DNA of 64,000 nt from Piscirickettsiaceae bacterium (GTDB taxonomy: Bacteria; Pseudomonadota; Gammaproteobacteria; Nitrosococcales; Methylophagaceae). Position numbers and translations under genes: made by a program. Of the stretch, positions 30,089-38,737 are shown piece after piece; the stretch's first letter is position 1; every line of letters starts with the position of its first letter. Where the stretch lies: positions 1 to 64,000 of the forward strand of contig JAIBDY010000004.1 of NCBI GenBank assembly GCA_024685995.1. Reading direction: 5' to 3'. Under the pieces are notes generated by a model. That model was not told where the DNA came from, did no database searches, and worked only from the letters and a program-made list of their open reading frames with translations.

Positions 30089-30130
30089 GATTTTTCCTTA
30101 TAAGATAATAGTGTTGTATTCGAGTTATGA

Positions 30131-31159
30131 CTACGATACGACTTCAGACTCAACAGTGGCGCCTGTCGAATTTGCATCGGTCATTAAAATAGTAAGTCGA
30201 TTATCTGTTTCAAGATGATGGTCAGCATAATCGTTTAATGTATCAATTAATGTGAGGGCTGTCTGTTCATTATCGACAAAAATACAGCCTGTTGGACCCC
30301 ACGAGCTTTGTGCTATACCGCGATGACCCAATTGCACAGCATATTTGAGCAGTGTCGCTACATTTTGACTGGTATATCGACCACCTTGTACGGGGGCAAA
30401 ATGGTCGCCGATGAGGTTTTGAATGTCGGTAATAGACTCACCAAAAGCATCAATATTTTGCTCGACTAATGACGGTAGTAGCTTCATCAGTGTTAAGTGA
30501 CAAATGGCTTGGGAATGTGCCAGCGGGAAAGGTGGTAAAGTCTTGAAGGCATCGCGTTCTGCTGAGCCGTGCACGCCTTGACGTTGGGTTTCCATGATTA
30601 ACACAATGCGCCAGTGACTAGGGTAGGTATAACGCGCCAGTAAAGGCGGGGTGATCGATTGCGCACCTAGGCCACCATCGACTAAGAAGCCTCCATGGTC
30701 GAATGCCGCTATGCCAATACCAGAGCGAGCACCACGCGCCAGAGCAGCAGCGATGTCGCGTGTGGAAGCATCGATATTGAAAAGTCGGCATAAGGCGGTG
30801 CCAATAGCAATAGCAAGCTGAGTGCCAGACCCTAAGCCAGCATGCTCTGGGATGCATTCCTTGATAGTAAGCTTAATGTGGTAATGTGGTTGTGAAACTT
30901 GCTCAGAAAAGGCATCAAAAAATGCCGTCGTAAGTTGCTTGAGTTTATGCTGCATGGCCTGCGGCGCATCATGCAGGGTTTCCACATCTGAAAATTGTGC
31001 TTCTATCGTTGTGCGATGGCTGTTAATTGCCATACCGATACTGCCAAATTTGCGCCCTGTACTACCATTTATATCTAAGAACCCCACATGAAGTCGGGCT
31101 GGTGTACATACAGAGACACGGGTATTCAACAGTATTTCATTCGGTTGTAAAGCGGACAT
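30131..31159 (-). CDS. Beta-ribofuranosylaminobenzene 5'-phosphate (RFAP) synthase
   Basis: A 342-aa enzyme that joins p-aminobenzoate (or a derivative) to phosphoribosyl pyrophosphate with loss of CO2 and PPi, the committed step of H4MPT synthesis. It has a GHMP-kinase-like fold: TPARLHVGFLDING at the N-terminus and the glycine-rich PEHAGLGSGTQLAIAIG, followed by GIGIAAFDHGGFLVDGG and SSWGPTGCIF near the end. Its start overlaps the stop of the mtdA-like gene (TAATG) and mtdB follows by 42 nt, so the cofactor enzyme and its dehydrogenases are made together. Confidence 0.9.
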   Translation of the reverse strand: MSALQPNEILLNTRVSVCTPARLHVGFLDINGSTGRKFGSIGMAINSHRTTIEAQFSDVETLHDAPQAMQHKLKQLTTAFFDAFSEQVSQPHYHIKLTIKECIPEHAGLGSGTQLAIAIGTALCRLFNIDASTRDIAAALARGARSGIGIAAFDHGGFLVDGGLGAQSITPPLLARYTYPSHWRIVLIMETQRQGVHGSAERDAFKTLPPFPLAHSQAICHLTLMKLLPSLVEQNIDAFGESITDIQNLIGDHFAPVQGGRYTSQNVATLLKYAVQLGHRGIAQSSWGPTGCIFVDNEQTALTLIDTLNDYADHHLETDNRLTILMTDANSTGATVESEVVS

Positions 31160-32022
31160 TATGTATTATCAATTTGTTTAGCAATAGCGTAAATCGTCGT
31201 TTCATCAAGAAACTGGTCATGGCTATCATACAATGACTGGATAGCTTTTCGGTGTATTTTCATTTTAAAGTTACCAATCGCAATGGCGCCATAGAAGCGA
31301 ATGCCGTTTTTTTCGATACCATCGTCCATCACTTCTAGATCTGCTACCCCTAGCGGGGGAAGGGCATTTACATCCGCGATGACTTGCAAATTGTCGTTGT
31401 TAATCCATGTCTGCTTTGGCATCACGCAAACACTGGCGGGACCGCAGGCGATGGCGACATGAGCGTCTATTAATAAAGCGGCAACCGATTCATCGCTGCG
31501 AGATTCAGCGGCTATCACCTCAATGCCATAGCTTTGTTTCATTTGACGGACGATGTTTTTTGAGCGGGTAATATCACGACTAGTGATAATGACTTCACTC
31601 GCGCCTTCTTTGACTAAAAATAAGGCTGCCCGTTGTCCTACTGGGCCAGAACCAATAATAACGACTTTTCTGTTGGTAATATCGTAATTGGTCAATACTT
31701 TTCGAACGAGTGCAGCAGCCGTGGTATTGGATCCATTGGGGTCGAGCATCACAGAGACACGGGTCTGACCAAAAAAAGCGTTTTTGACAGCTTGGCCCAC
31801 ACTTTCGCTAGCGGTAACATTTGAGCCGCCAATAAAAATGGCATTATTTTTTAAATTTTTACTTGTTCGCGTAAATATCAGGCCTTGGACATGAGGCGTG
31901 ACGTTATCACGTGTAATACCGCCATAAGCGATGATATTGTCGACACCGGCATCATAGGCTACGACTTGATCAAAGGTGCTTGGTATCGCATCAGTATCAA
32001 GATGTAGTAGAAGCTTTTTCAT
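31159..32022 (-). CDS. mtdA: MtdA-like NADP-dependent methylene-tetrahydropterin dehydrogenase
   Basis: A 287-aa protein, the second dehydrogenase in this cluster. From memory of the Methylobacterium extorquens enzyme, its N-terminus (LDTDAIPSTFDQVVAYDAG), RDNVTPHVQGLIFTR and DPNGSNTTAAALV resemble MtdA more than MtdB. The Rossmann loop is GSGPVGQRAA and the second strand ends ITSRD with Arg and Lys following, which favours NADP. MtdA acts on methylene-H4MPT and methylene-H4folate. The ATG at 32022 has GGAGA upstream and is preferred to a TTG at 32049. A paralogue of unproven activity is the alternative. Confidence 0.72.
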   Translation of the reverse strand: MKKLLLHLDTDAIPSTFDQVVAYDAGVDNIIAYGGITRDNVTPHVQGLIFTRTSKNLKNNAIFIGGSNVTASESVGQAVKNAFFGQTRVSVMLDPNGSNTTAAALVRKVLTNYDITNRKVVIIGSGPVGQRAALFLVKEGASEVIITSRDITRSKNIVRQMKQSYGIEVIAAESRSDESVAALLIDAHVAIACGPASVCVMPKQTWINNDNLQVIADVNALPPLGVADLEVMDDGIEKNGIRFYGAIAIGNFKMKIHRKAIQSLYDSHDQFLDETTIYAIAKQIDNT

Positions 32023-32069
32023 TATCAGGCTGTCTCCAGACTCTTTCAAGGTGCGTTAAATCATAATTG

Positions 32070-32085
32070 AAATCTGATTAGATTT
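32070..32085. promoter_or_regulatory. inverted repeat at the probable mtdA-like promoter
   Basis: AAATCT-GATT-AGATTT is a perfect 6-bp inverted repeat about 50 nt upstream of the mtdA-like ATG. It overlaps a minus-strand TAAAAT (32082-32087) that could be the -10, so it may be an operator; this is only a candidate. Confidence 0.3.
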
Positions 32086-32239
32086 TACCTTAAGTTGATG
32101 TTCTACGGCTAATCATGTCGGATGACGACGCTGAAAGCGTGCATGCCAACCGCGAACATTTTGAGACTAAGGCGGGGATAGATTTTAAGGTTTATTGGTG
32201 AGCGGCACACATTAATTTGCCCTGATTTATACGTGCTGC

Positions 32240-32248
32240 TGGTACAAT
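32240..32248 (+). promoter_or_regulatory. extended -10 promoter of gltX
   Basis: TGGTACAAT fits TGnTATAAT with one mismatch; the -35 is weak. The predicted leader is about 34 nt. Confidence 0.45.
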
Positions 32249-32288
32249 AGCCGCTATTTTCAGAAATAGAGAGTTCGAGACCGAGATC

Positions 32289-33689
32289 ATGACAGTTCGT
32301 ACCCGATTTGCCCCGAGTCCAACAGGTTATTTACATGTTGGTGGTGCCCGCACAGCCTTATTTTCTTGGTTATACGCACGAAAGCATGGGGGCCAATTTA
32401 TATTAAGAATTGAAGATACCGATCTTGAACGTTCTACAGCAGAATCTGTCAACGCGATTTTAGAAGGGATGACTTGGTTGGGATTGACTTATGATGAAGG
32501 TCCGTTTTATCAAACACAGCGCTTTGACCGCTACAAAGAAATCATCGCTCAGTTATTAGAACAAGGTGACGCCTATTATTGTTATTGTTCTAAAGCGTCG
32601 CTTGAAGAAATGCGAGAGCAGCAACGAGTCAATAAAGAAAAACCACGTTACGATGGACGCTGCCGACATTTAAAAGTGATTCCAGAAGGTGTCGAACCGG
32701 TGATTCGGTTTAAAAACCCAACCGAGGGTGTTGTGACAGTGAAAGATAATATCCGAGGTGATGTTGTCTTCCAAAACGCCGAGTTAGACGATTTAATTAT
32801 TGCCCGCTCTGACGGTTCGCCTACCTACAACTTGACGGTGGTGGTCGATGATATGGATATGGCGTTGACCCATGTTATTCGTGGTGATGATCATTTAAAT
32901 AACTCGCCTAGACAGATCAATATTTTCAAAGCGCTCAATGCCGATGTCCCTGTTTTTTCTCACGTACCCATGATTTTGGGGGATGATGGTGCTCGCTTAT
33001 CTAAGAGGCATGGTGCTGTGAGTGTGATGAGCTATCGGGATGAAGGCTACCTCCCTGAAGCCTTATTAAATTATTTGGTCCGTTTAGGCTGGTCTCATGG
33101 CGATCAAGAAATTTTCTCATTAGATGAAATGATTCAATTATTTGATATCACCGATGTCAATAAAGCGGCCTCAAGTTTTAATACCGATAAATTATTATGG
33201 TTAAACCAACATTATATTAAGACCAGCACGCCAGAACACATAGCACAACACTTGAGCTGGCATATGGGGCAGCACGGTATTGATCCATCAGTGGGGCCAG
33301 CATTAGTTGAGGTTGTCAAATTACAACAAGAAAGAGCCAAAACCTTAGTCGAAATGGCGACAAATAGTGTGTTCTTTTATCGTGCAGCAGAGACTTATGA
33401 TGACAAGGCCGCCAAGAAAAACTTAACGGCTAATAGTCTAACTTTATTAACTGAGATGGGACAAAGGTTATCTACCCTAGCCGATTGGCAAGCCGAGCCT
33501 ATTCACGATGAGATCAAAGCATGCTCGGTCGAGAACGAAGTCGGAATGGGAAAAGTCGCCCAACCGATCAGAGTTGCCGTAACGGGCACCACCATTTCGC
33601 CGCCATTGGATACGACATTAGCGATACTTGGACGCGAGCGGACACTGAGCGCTATCCAGAAAGCAATAGATTGGATTCAAAGCCAGTAG
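32289..33689 (+). CDS. gltX: Glutamyl-tRNA synthetase
   Basis: A 466-aa class I aminoacyl-tRNA synthetase charging tRNA-Glu. The ATP site motifs are [19 protein letters not shown] (HIGH equivalent HVGG) and [11 protein letters not shown] (KMSKS equivalent). [20 protein letters not shown] and [15 protein letters not shown] are further family signatures; the C-terminal helical anticodon-binding region extends from about 325. The length is normal for the bacterial enzyme. It stands alone, divergent from the C1 genes and convergent with sspB. Confidence 0.96.
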   Translation: MTVRTRFAPSPTGYLHVGGARTALFSWLYARKHGGQFILRIEDTDLERSTAESVNAILEGMTWLGLTYDEGPFYQTQRFDRYKEIIAQLLEQGDAYYCYCSKASLEEMREQQRVNKEKPRYDGRCRHLKVIPEGVEPVIRFKNPTEGVVTVKDNIRGDVVFQNAELDDLIIARSDGSPTYNLTVVVDDMDMALTHVIRGDDHLNNSPRQINIFKALNADVPVFSHVPMILGDDGARLSKRHGAVSVMSYRDEGYLPEALLNYLVRLGWSHGDQEIFSLDEMIQLFDITDVNKAASSFNTDKLLWLNQHYIKTSTPEHIAQHLSWHMGQHGIDPSVGPALVEVVKLQQERAKTLVEMATNSVFFYRAAETYDDKAAKKNLTANSLTLLTEMGQRLSTLADWQAEPIHDEIKACSVENEVGMGKVAQPIRVAVTGTTISPPLDTTLAILGRERTLSAIQKAIDWIQSQ

Positions 33690-33702
33690 ACAGTATAAGG
33701 GA

Positions 33703-34086
33703 CTATTTGACGATTTTTAAGCTAGGCCGGTTTTTAGTCGAGGCCGTGGAGTCGGGTTTATTCGGCGGGGGAGGCACTTCATCTTCCGTAAAGAACATAC
33801 CTTGGTTATTCTCTTTACCATAAATGCCTAATACCGCTTCAATCGGTATAAATAGCTCCATGGGCTTGCCCGAGAAGCGGGCGGAAAAACTGATCCATTG
33901 ATTGTCTGCTTGAAAGTGTTGTACAGCATCAGGCAGAATATTTAAGACAATTTTATTATCATTAATATAATCTTCAGGGACTTTGACACCCGGGTAGCTG
34001 GTATTGACTAATAAATACGGTGTTGCCGTATTATCGAGCAGCCACTCATAAATAGCGCGGATAAGGTAAGGTTTTTGAGATGTCAT
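33703..34086 (-). CDS. sspB: ClpXP protease specificity-enhancing factor SspB
   Basis: A 127-aa adaptor that binds ssrA-tagged proteins and delivers them to ClpXP. The substrate-binding domain (about 1-105) begins MTSQKPYLIRAIYEW and includes VNTSYPGVKVPEDY and ISFSARFSGKP. A flexible Pro/Ser-rich linker ends in RPSLKIVK, the ClpX-binding tail. It lies 7 nt after sspA, the universal sspA-sspB pairing of gammaproteobacteria. Confidence 0.95.
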   Translation of the reverse strand: MTSQKPYLIRAIYEWLLDNTATPYLLVNTSYPGVKVPEDYINDNKIVLNILPDAVQHFQADNQWISFSARFSGKPMELFIPIEAVLGIYGKENNQGMFFTEDEVPPPPNKPDSTASTKNRPSLKIVK

Positions 34087-34093
34087 GCTATTA

Positions 34094-34723
34094 TTATCTC
34101 ATTGCTCGTTCAGAATCACTTAAACTGGCTTGAAAACCAGGCCGAGCAAAAAGGCGTTCAGCATAATCTTCGACAGCCTTTGCTTTAGCTGGAAGTTTAA
34201 TATTAAGCATAGGAAGACGCCAAAGCAAGGGAGCAAGGCTACAGTCCAATAAGGACGGCGTTTGGCTCATAAAGAAGGGCGTCGACTCAAAAAGCGGGGT
34301 TAACACAGTGAGGTCATCCCGAATAGTCTGTCTTGCTTGGGTCATTTGCCCTCTTTTATTACCAAGTAAAGCTTCCCAAAGTGAGTACCAATCATAATCA
34401 ATACGATGCAACATGAGTCGCATTTGCGCTCTAGAGGCTGGATCCGACGGTGTCAAGGGCTGTTGCAAAAAACGTTCTTCTAAGTAAGCAATAATAATAT
34501 TGGCATCAAATAAAATCAGCTCTCTATCCACCAACACAGGGCTCTTACCGTAAGGAAGCGCGGCGGCTACCTCTTCGGGCCAGTCTTCAGTTGTAATATC
34601 TTGGATATGAGTGGCAATCGCCTTTTCTTTGATAACCATACGCGTTCGATGACATAACGGGCATGTTGGATCCGAGTAGAGGGTCATCATATCGATACGC
34701 TCGCCATACAGCCCGTAGGACAC
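34094..34723 (-). CDS. sspA: Stringent starvation protein A
   Basis: A 209-aa glutathione-S-transferase-fold protein that binds RNA polymerase during stress. It shows MTLYSDPT, SPVLVDRELILFDANIIIAYLEERF and CSLAPLLWRLPMLNIKLP, typical for SspA. Unlike E. coli SspA it keeps a CPLC pair (residues 21-24) in the glutaredoxin active-site position. The GTG at 34723 gives an N-terminal length like the E. coli protein; ATG codons at 34690 and 34687 are alternatives. It follows petC and precedes sspB, as in Pseudomonas. Confidence 0.9.
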   Translation of the reverse strand: MSYGLYGERIDMMTLYSDPTCPLCHRTRMVIKEKAIATHIQDITTEDWPEEVAAALPYGKSPVLVDRELILFDANIIIAYLEERFLQQPLTPSDPASRAQMRLMLHRIDYDWYSLWEALLGNKRGQMTQARQTIRDDLTVLTPLFESTPFFMSQTPSLLDCSLAPLLWRLPMLNIKLPAKAKAVEDYAERLFARPGFQASLSDSERAMR

Positions 34724-34788
34724 AAAGGAATGCGATGTTTGTGCAACATTCTTAAATTAAGCCTGATTATTATAAGGTGGAACAGGGC

Positions 34789-34794
34789 ATTATA
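34789..34794 (-). promoter_or_regulatory. candidate -10 element for sspAB
   Basis: TATAAT on the minus strand between petC and sspA, about 65 nt before the GTG; no convincing -35. It could allow sspAB expression independent of petABC. Confidence 0.35.
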
Positions 34795-34810
34795 CTGACG
34801 TATGCTTTGC

Positions 34811-35527
34811 TCAGCGAATATCTTCCCAAAATACTTTTTTCATTGGGTAAGCAACCATGAAAAAGACAGCGAGATAGATCAATACCCATTTTCCTAAGGT
34901 CAATCGTTGGATTTTAGAGGGTTCACCAACATAGGCGATGAAATTGACTAAATCACGGATCATGGCATCGTATCGTTCAGCGGTTTGTTGTTGTTCCGGT
35001 GTTGGGACTAAATGTCCTTCAGTATCTTGTTGCAGATAGCCTTGTTGTTGCCATAAGACATGCGGCATGCTGGCATCTTTAAAAACGAGATTATTTGTGC
35101 CCATTATTTTGGCGTCATCGACATAAAACTGTCGAAAATAACTATAAAGCCAATCAGGGCCGCGGGCCCGCGAAATAACAGATAAATCCGGCGGCACGAC
35201 ACCAAACCAATTTTTAGCGTCTTCATCACGCATAGCAATGGTCATCGTTTCACCTACTTTTTCTGAGGCGAACATTAAGCTTTCTTTGACTTGTTCATCG
35301 CTTAAACCTAAATCTTTACCCATACGGTTATAGCGCATGTAAGACGCCGAATGGCAACTGATGCAGTAGTTCATAAAAAGTCGGGCGCCACGTTGTAGTG
35401 AGGCTTTATCAAATAAATCGATTTCAACCGGATCAAGCGAGAGTTTATCTCCAGCAGCATAGGCTGGTTGATAAAGTAAGCCGCTTAACAAAAAGCTAAA
35501 AAAGACTGCGATGATATTTAGGTTCAT
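34811..35527 (-). CDS. petC: Cytochrome c1 of the bc1 complex
   Basis: A 238-aa membrane-anchored cytochrome of ubiquinol-cytochrome c reductase. A signal peptide (about 1-24) is followed by the heme motif CISCH (in NYCISCHSASYMRYNRM), GVVPPDLSVISRARGPDWLY in the middle and a single C-terminal membrane helix (WVLIYLAVFFMVAYPM). Electrons pass from the Rieske protein through this heme to soluble cytochrome c. The start overlaps the petB stop by 4 nt. A normal single-heme c1 with no odd features. Confidence 0.95.
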   Translation of the reverse strand: MNLNIIAVFFSFLLSGLLYQPAYAAGDKLSLDPVEIDLFDKASLQRGARLFMNYCISCHSASYMRYNRMGKDLGLSDEQVKESLMFASEKVGETMTIAMRDEDAKNWFGVVPPDLSVISRARGPDWLYSYFRQFYVDDAKIMGTNNLVFKDASMPHVLWQQQGYLQQDTEGHLVPTPEQQQTAERYDAMIRDLVNFIAYVGEPSKIQRLTLGKWVLIYLAVFFMVAYPMKKVFWEDIR

Positions 35528-36729
35528 GTCACTCGATCCGGTACGGGCTTATCTTTATCTAAAGAGGTGTAAATGGGCATCAAAAGGAAAAAAGAAAAAT
35601 AAAGTATAGAAAAAATCTGCGCCAATAAGGTGTAGAGCCCCGTTGCGGGTTGTGTGCCAAGATAACCTAAAGCAAGGAAGCTAAGTGTAAACAATGTTAA
35701 CGCAATGCGAAATAGCGGGCCACGGTAACGAACGGATTTCACTCGGCTACGATCCAACCACGGAATGAGGAAAAGTACGATAATCGCGCCGCCCATCGCC
35801 AGTACACCAAATAGTTTATCCGGTACCGCGCGTAAAATCGCGTAGAACGGGGTGAAATACCAGACAGGTACGATATGCTCAGGAGTCTGGAGTGGGTTAG
35901 CTGGAATAAAGTTATCTTTTTCCAAAAACCAACCGCCAAATTCAGGCATATAAAATAGAATGATTGAAAAAATGAATAGAAAGACAATAATGCCGACCAG
36001 ATCTTTGACCGAATAATACGGGTGAAAGGCGATACCATCGAGCGGAATGCCCTTGTCATCTTTGGTTTTCTTAATTTCGACGCCATCAGGGTTGTTCGAC
36101 CCGACTTCGTGTAGCGCCATAATGTGGGCAACGACTAAGCCAAGTAATACCAGTGGCAGAGCGATGACATGGAAAGCAAAAAAGCGGTTTAAGGTTGCAT
36201 CTGCGACCACAAAATCGCCCCGAATCCACAAGGCGAGGCCTTCTCCTATATAAGGTATGGCACCGAATAAAGAGGTAATAACTTGAGCGCCCCAATAAGA
36301 CATCTGCCCCCACGGTAATAAATACCCCATAAAGGCTTCGGCCATTAATGCCAGATAGATCAGCATCCCAAAAATCCAAACCAGCTCGCGAGGCTGTTTA
36401 TACGAACCGTAAAGCAAGCCACGGAACATATGAAGGTAGACCACAACAAAAAATGCGGAGGCCCCTGTTGAATGCAGATAGCGAATAAGCCAACCCCATT
36501 CTACATCACGCATAATATATTCAACCGACGCAAAAGCGAGCTCTGCATCAGGTTTGTAATGCATGGTTAAAAAAATGCCTGTGACAATCTGTAAGACGAG
36601 AATAAATAGCGCGAGAGAGCCAAAAAAGTACCAAAAGTTGAAGTTTTTTGGCGCATAGTACTCAGATAAATGTTCTTTCACCAGAGAGCTTAAAGGAAAC
36701 CGGGCATCTACCCATTCAATCAATCGCAT
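35524..36729 (-). CDS. petB: Cytochrome b of the bc1 complex
   Basis: A 401-aa integral membrane subunit holding hemes bL and bH and both quinone sites. Visible landmarks are HYKPDAELAFASVEYIMRDV, the first His ligand pair region (RYLHSTGASAFFVVVYLHMF), GYLLPWGQMSYWGAQV, RFFAFHVIALP with the second His pair, and PEHIVPVWYFTPFYAILRA, which includes a PEW-like PVW site. Eight membrane helices fit the full-length bacterial cytochrome b. TAATG overlap with petA and ATGA overlap with petC indicate a strict operon. Confidence 0.96.
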   Translation of the reverse strand: MRLIEWVDARFPLSSLVKEHLSEYYAPKNFNFWYFFGSLALFILVLQIVTGIFLTMHYKPDAELAFASVEYIMRDVEWGWLIRYLHSTGASAFFVVVYLHMFRGLLYGSYKQPRELVWIFGMLIYLALMAEAFMGYLLPWGQMSYWGAQVITSLFGAIPYIGEGLALWIRGDFVVADATLNRFFAFHVIALPLVLLGLVVAHIMALHEVGSNNPDGVEIKKTKDDKGIPLDGIAFHPYYSVKDLVGIIVFLFIFSIILFYMPEFGGWFLEKDNFIPANPLQTPEHIVPVWYFTPFYAILRAVPDKLFGVLAMGGAIIVLFLIPWLDRSRVKSVRYRGPLFRIALTLFTLSFLALGYLGTQPATGLYTLLAQIFSILYFSFFLLMPIYTSLDKDKPVPDRVT

Positions 36730-37325
36730 TAAGCTGTCTCCTTGGCTTCTTCGCCAATGAGTAATTGATAATCATTGATAAAATAATAGGGTGGAACAAC
36801 TAAGTTAGTAGGCGCAGGGACGCTTTTATACACACGACCGGCAAGATCAAACTTGGACCCATGGCATGGGCAAAAGAAGCCGCCTTGCCAATCCGTTCCC
36901 AAATCTGCAGGTGCTAAGTCGGGACGATAAGTGGGTGAACAGCCCAAGTGAGTACAAATACCGACGAGCACCATCAGGTCATCACGGATAGCGCGCGTGG
37001 TATTTTTACAACAGTTTGGCTGTTGTGCTTGTTCGTCACTGTGCGGATCACGTAGCTGGTCTTCTAAGGTCGCTAGTGTTGATAGCGATTCTTGTGAGCG
37101 ACGAAAGATCCAAACTGGCTTACCACGCCATTCAATAGTCAGCAATTGACCTATGTCGAGTTTACTAATATCAACCTCAACCGGTGCACCAGCAGCTTCT
37201 GCTTTGGCACTGGGCGACATTGATGAAATAAAAGGGATGGCAACAGCGACAGCACCAATACTACCGACAACAGTCGTGGCATTAGTTAGAAATCGGCGTT
37301 TATCAGTATCAACCGTATTCGTCAT
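36729..37325 (-). CDS. petA: Rieske iron-sulfur subunit of the bc1 complex
   Basis: A 198-aa protein with an N-terminal membrane anchor and twin-arginine-like start (DKRRFLTNATTVVGSIGAVA), then the soluble [2Fe-2S] domain. The cluster ligands lie in CTHLGC and CPCHGS. A Cys pair in NCCKNTT is in the region that gammaproteobacterial Rieske proteins carry between strands. It accepts electrons from ubiquinol at the Qo site and passes them to cytochrome c1. First gene of petABC, with a weak GAGAGG about 14 nt upstream. Confidence 0.95.
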   Translation of the reverse strand: MTNTVDTDKRRFLTNATTVVGSIGAVAVAIPFISSMSPSAKAEAAGAPVEVDISKLDIGQLLTIEWRGKPVWIFRRSQESLSTLATLEDQLRDPHSDEQAQQPNCCKNTTRAIRDDLMVLVGICTHLGCSPTYRPDLAPADLGTDWQGGFFCPCHGSKFDLAGRVYKSVPAPTNLVVPPYYFINDYQLLIGEEAKETA

Positions 37326-37416
37326 TTTAAATTTAGTAACCTCTCACGATCTGACGTTGAAAAACCATTACAGTGTCGTACGAAAGCTATAGTTATAGCC
37401 ATAATTAACGGGAATA

Positions 37417-37425
37417 ATCTTATCA
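37417..37425 (-). promoter_or_regulatory. extended -10 candidate promoter of petABC
   Basis: Minus strand TGATAAGAT fits TGnTATAAT with one mismatch. The -35 is poor. The predicted leader would be about 85 nt. Confidence 0.35.
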
Positions 37426-37731
37426 CAGAGATCTAAGCTTAGCGCAAAAATGCAACGCATAGTTAAAGAAAATAGGGTTCAATAAAGTGGAAAAGGCTAA
37501 AAGTCGATGACGACAATAAGGGCTTACCTTAGGCCACGTCTGGGATAGTCGACCACACTGGACTTTATAGTAATAAAGCAACCAATCTAGGAGTGTGTTG
37601 CTGTTTTACAACAAACGGAGCGATGGATTGACGTTTGTTTGCTGTGATGATGTACACCGTTAAAATGTGCGACAACAATCAGCACACGGCGCGTTACTCG
37701 TTAAAAAGCGGCGATAAAACTATTTGTTAGG

Positions 37732-37737
37732 TATAAT
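37732..37737 (+). promoter_or_regulatory. -10 element of the fmdB-DUF502 promoter
   Basis: A perfect TATAAT about 50 nt upstream of the tiny ORF at 37789 and 86 nt upstream of fmdB; the -35 is not convincing. Confidence 0.4.
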
Positions 37738-37788
37738 TAAGCAGTTATAACGTGAGCGTTACTATATTGCAGTTAGGTTAATTGAAAC

Positions 37789-37836
37789 ATGGCAGCAGCA
37801 AAAAAGAAAAAGGTAAAAGATAATGCCATTATATGA
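37789..37836 (+). CDS. possible 15-aa leader peptide overlapping fmdB
   Basis: The ATG at 37789 opens a 15-codon frame reading MAAAKKKKVKDNAII and a TGA at 37834-37836. It overlaps the first 14 nt of fmdB in another frame. AGG at 37774-37776 is a distant ribosome-binding candidate. Ribosomes finishing this frame would stop just after the fmdB ATG, which could couple translation. Chance cannot be excluded for so short a frame. Confidence 0.3.
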   Translation: MAAAKKKKVKDNAII

Positions 37837-38068
37837 ATATCGTTGTGATGCCTGCGGGCATGAGTTTGAAGCATTACAAAAAATGAGCGATGAGCCTTTG
37901 ATTCATTGCCCTGCTTGTGATGACGCGACATTAAGAAAACTGGTGTCGGCAGCTGGGTTTAGGCTGAAAGGGGATGGCTGGTATGAAACAGATTTTAAAA
38001 GTGGTAAAAAGCGGAACTTAGCAGAAAGTGGCAATGGTTCGTCAAAATCGTCCGAGCAGTCTTCTTAA
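37823..38068 (+). CDS. FmdB-family zinc ribbon protein
   Basis: An 81-aa protein. The first about 45 residues form a zinc ribbon, MPLYEYRCDACGHEFE with CPAC further on, giving four cysteines for one zinc; the rest is a low-complexity Ser/Lys tail. The family is named after a regulator of formamide and amide genes, but most members upstream of aspS have no proven function. The next genes, DUF502 and aspS, follow on the same strand, a conserved gammaproteobacterial order. AAGG lies about 10 nt before the ATG. Confidence 0.88.
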   Translation: MPLYEYRCDACGHEFEALQKMSDEPLIHCPACDDATLRKLVSAAGFRLKGDGWYETDFKSGKKRNLAESGNGSSKSSEQSS

Positions 38069-38110
38069 ACATGGTTCAACTATGGAATCATAGCTTGCCG
38101 AGTCGCTGTC

Positions 38111-38737
38111 ATGCGTAAGTATGTCATAGCTGGTCTACTGGTCTGGATGCCATTAGGTATTACCTTTTTGGTGATACGTGCGATCGTCGGCTTATTAGAT
38201 CGGACATTATTACTATTACCGAAGATGTATCAGCCCGATGTGTTGTTAGGTGTCCATATTCCCGGTTTGGGTGTCGTATTAGCGGCGATATTGGTATTGG
38301 CAACGGGTATGATCGTCGCCAATTTCCTAGGTAAGCGAATAATCGTAGCTTGGGAACATTTTTTAGCTCGGATTCCTTTGGTTCGCTCTTTATATGCGGG
38401 CATTAAACAAATTATGGAAGCGGTATTAGCTACCGATGCAAAATCGTTCCGTAAGGTCTTGTTGATAGAGTATCCGCGTAAAGGGGTATGGAGTTTGGCC
38501 TTCATGACATCTGAGAGTTTAGGTGAAGTGCAAGCGAAAACAAGTGACGATGTCATTAGTGTGTTTATTCCAACGACACCGAATCCAACATCTGGCTTTG
38601 TTATTATGGTGCCAAGAAAAGACGTGATAGAGCTTGATATGGCTGTTGAAGATGGTCTTAAGATGATTATTTCTTTGGGCGTAGCAGTGCCGCCTTGGCA
38701 AAAAACGGCATTAATGGGTGAGCAGGCTGAGTCGTGA
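38111..38737 (+). CDS. DUF502 family membrane protein
   Basis: A 208-aa protein beginning with two hydrophobic helices (VIAGLLVWMPLGITFLVIRAI and VVLAAILVLATGMIVANFL), then a soluble domain containing RIPLVRSLYAGIKQIMEAV, PRKGVWSLAFMT and FIPTTPNPTSGFVIMVPRKDV, all typical of DUF502. The function in bacteria is unestablished; its constant position beside aspS and fmdB does not identify a role. The stop codon lies inside an 8-bp inverted repeat (38733-38767). Confidence 0.88.
   Translation: MRKYVIAGLLVWMPLGITFLVIRAIVGLLDRTLLLLPKMYQPDVLLGVHIPGLGVVLAAILVLATGMIVANFLGKRIIVAWEHFLARIPLVRSLYAGIKQIMEAVLATDAKSFRKVLLIEYPRKGVWSLAFMTSESLGEVQAKTSDDVISVFIPTTPNPTSGFVIMVPRKDVIELDMAVEDGLKMIISLGVAVPPWQKTALMGEQAES

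Larger units (their letters stand above)
37326..37822. other. 497-bp divergent intergenic region between petA and fmdB
   Basis: No gene of normal size. It contains candidate promoters for petABC (37417-37425, minus) and for fmdB (37732-37737, plus), a TTGACG -35-like hexamer at 37628 without a good partner, and a small palindrome GCTATA-GT-TATAGC at 37386-37399. A 15-codon reading frame overlaps the fmdB start (37789-37836). I found no tRNA or recognisable small RNA. Confidence 0.5.

Noticed and set aside
37561-37610. AGCAAC/GTTGCT hairpin followed by GTTTT as a terminator or small RNA end
   Set aside because: The loop is 14 nt, the stem only 6 bp, and no gene ends upstream on that strand.
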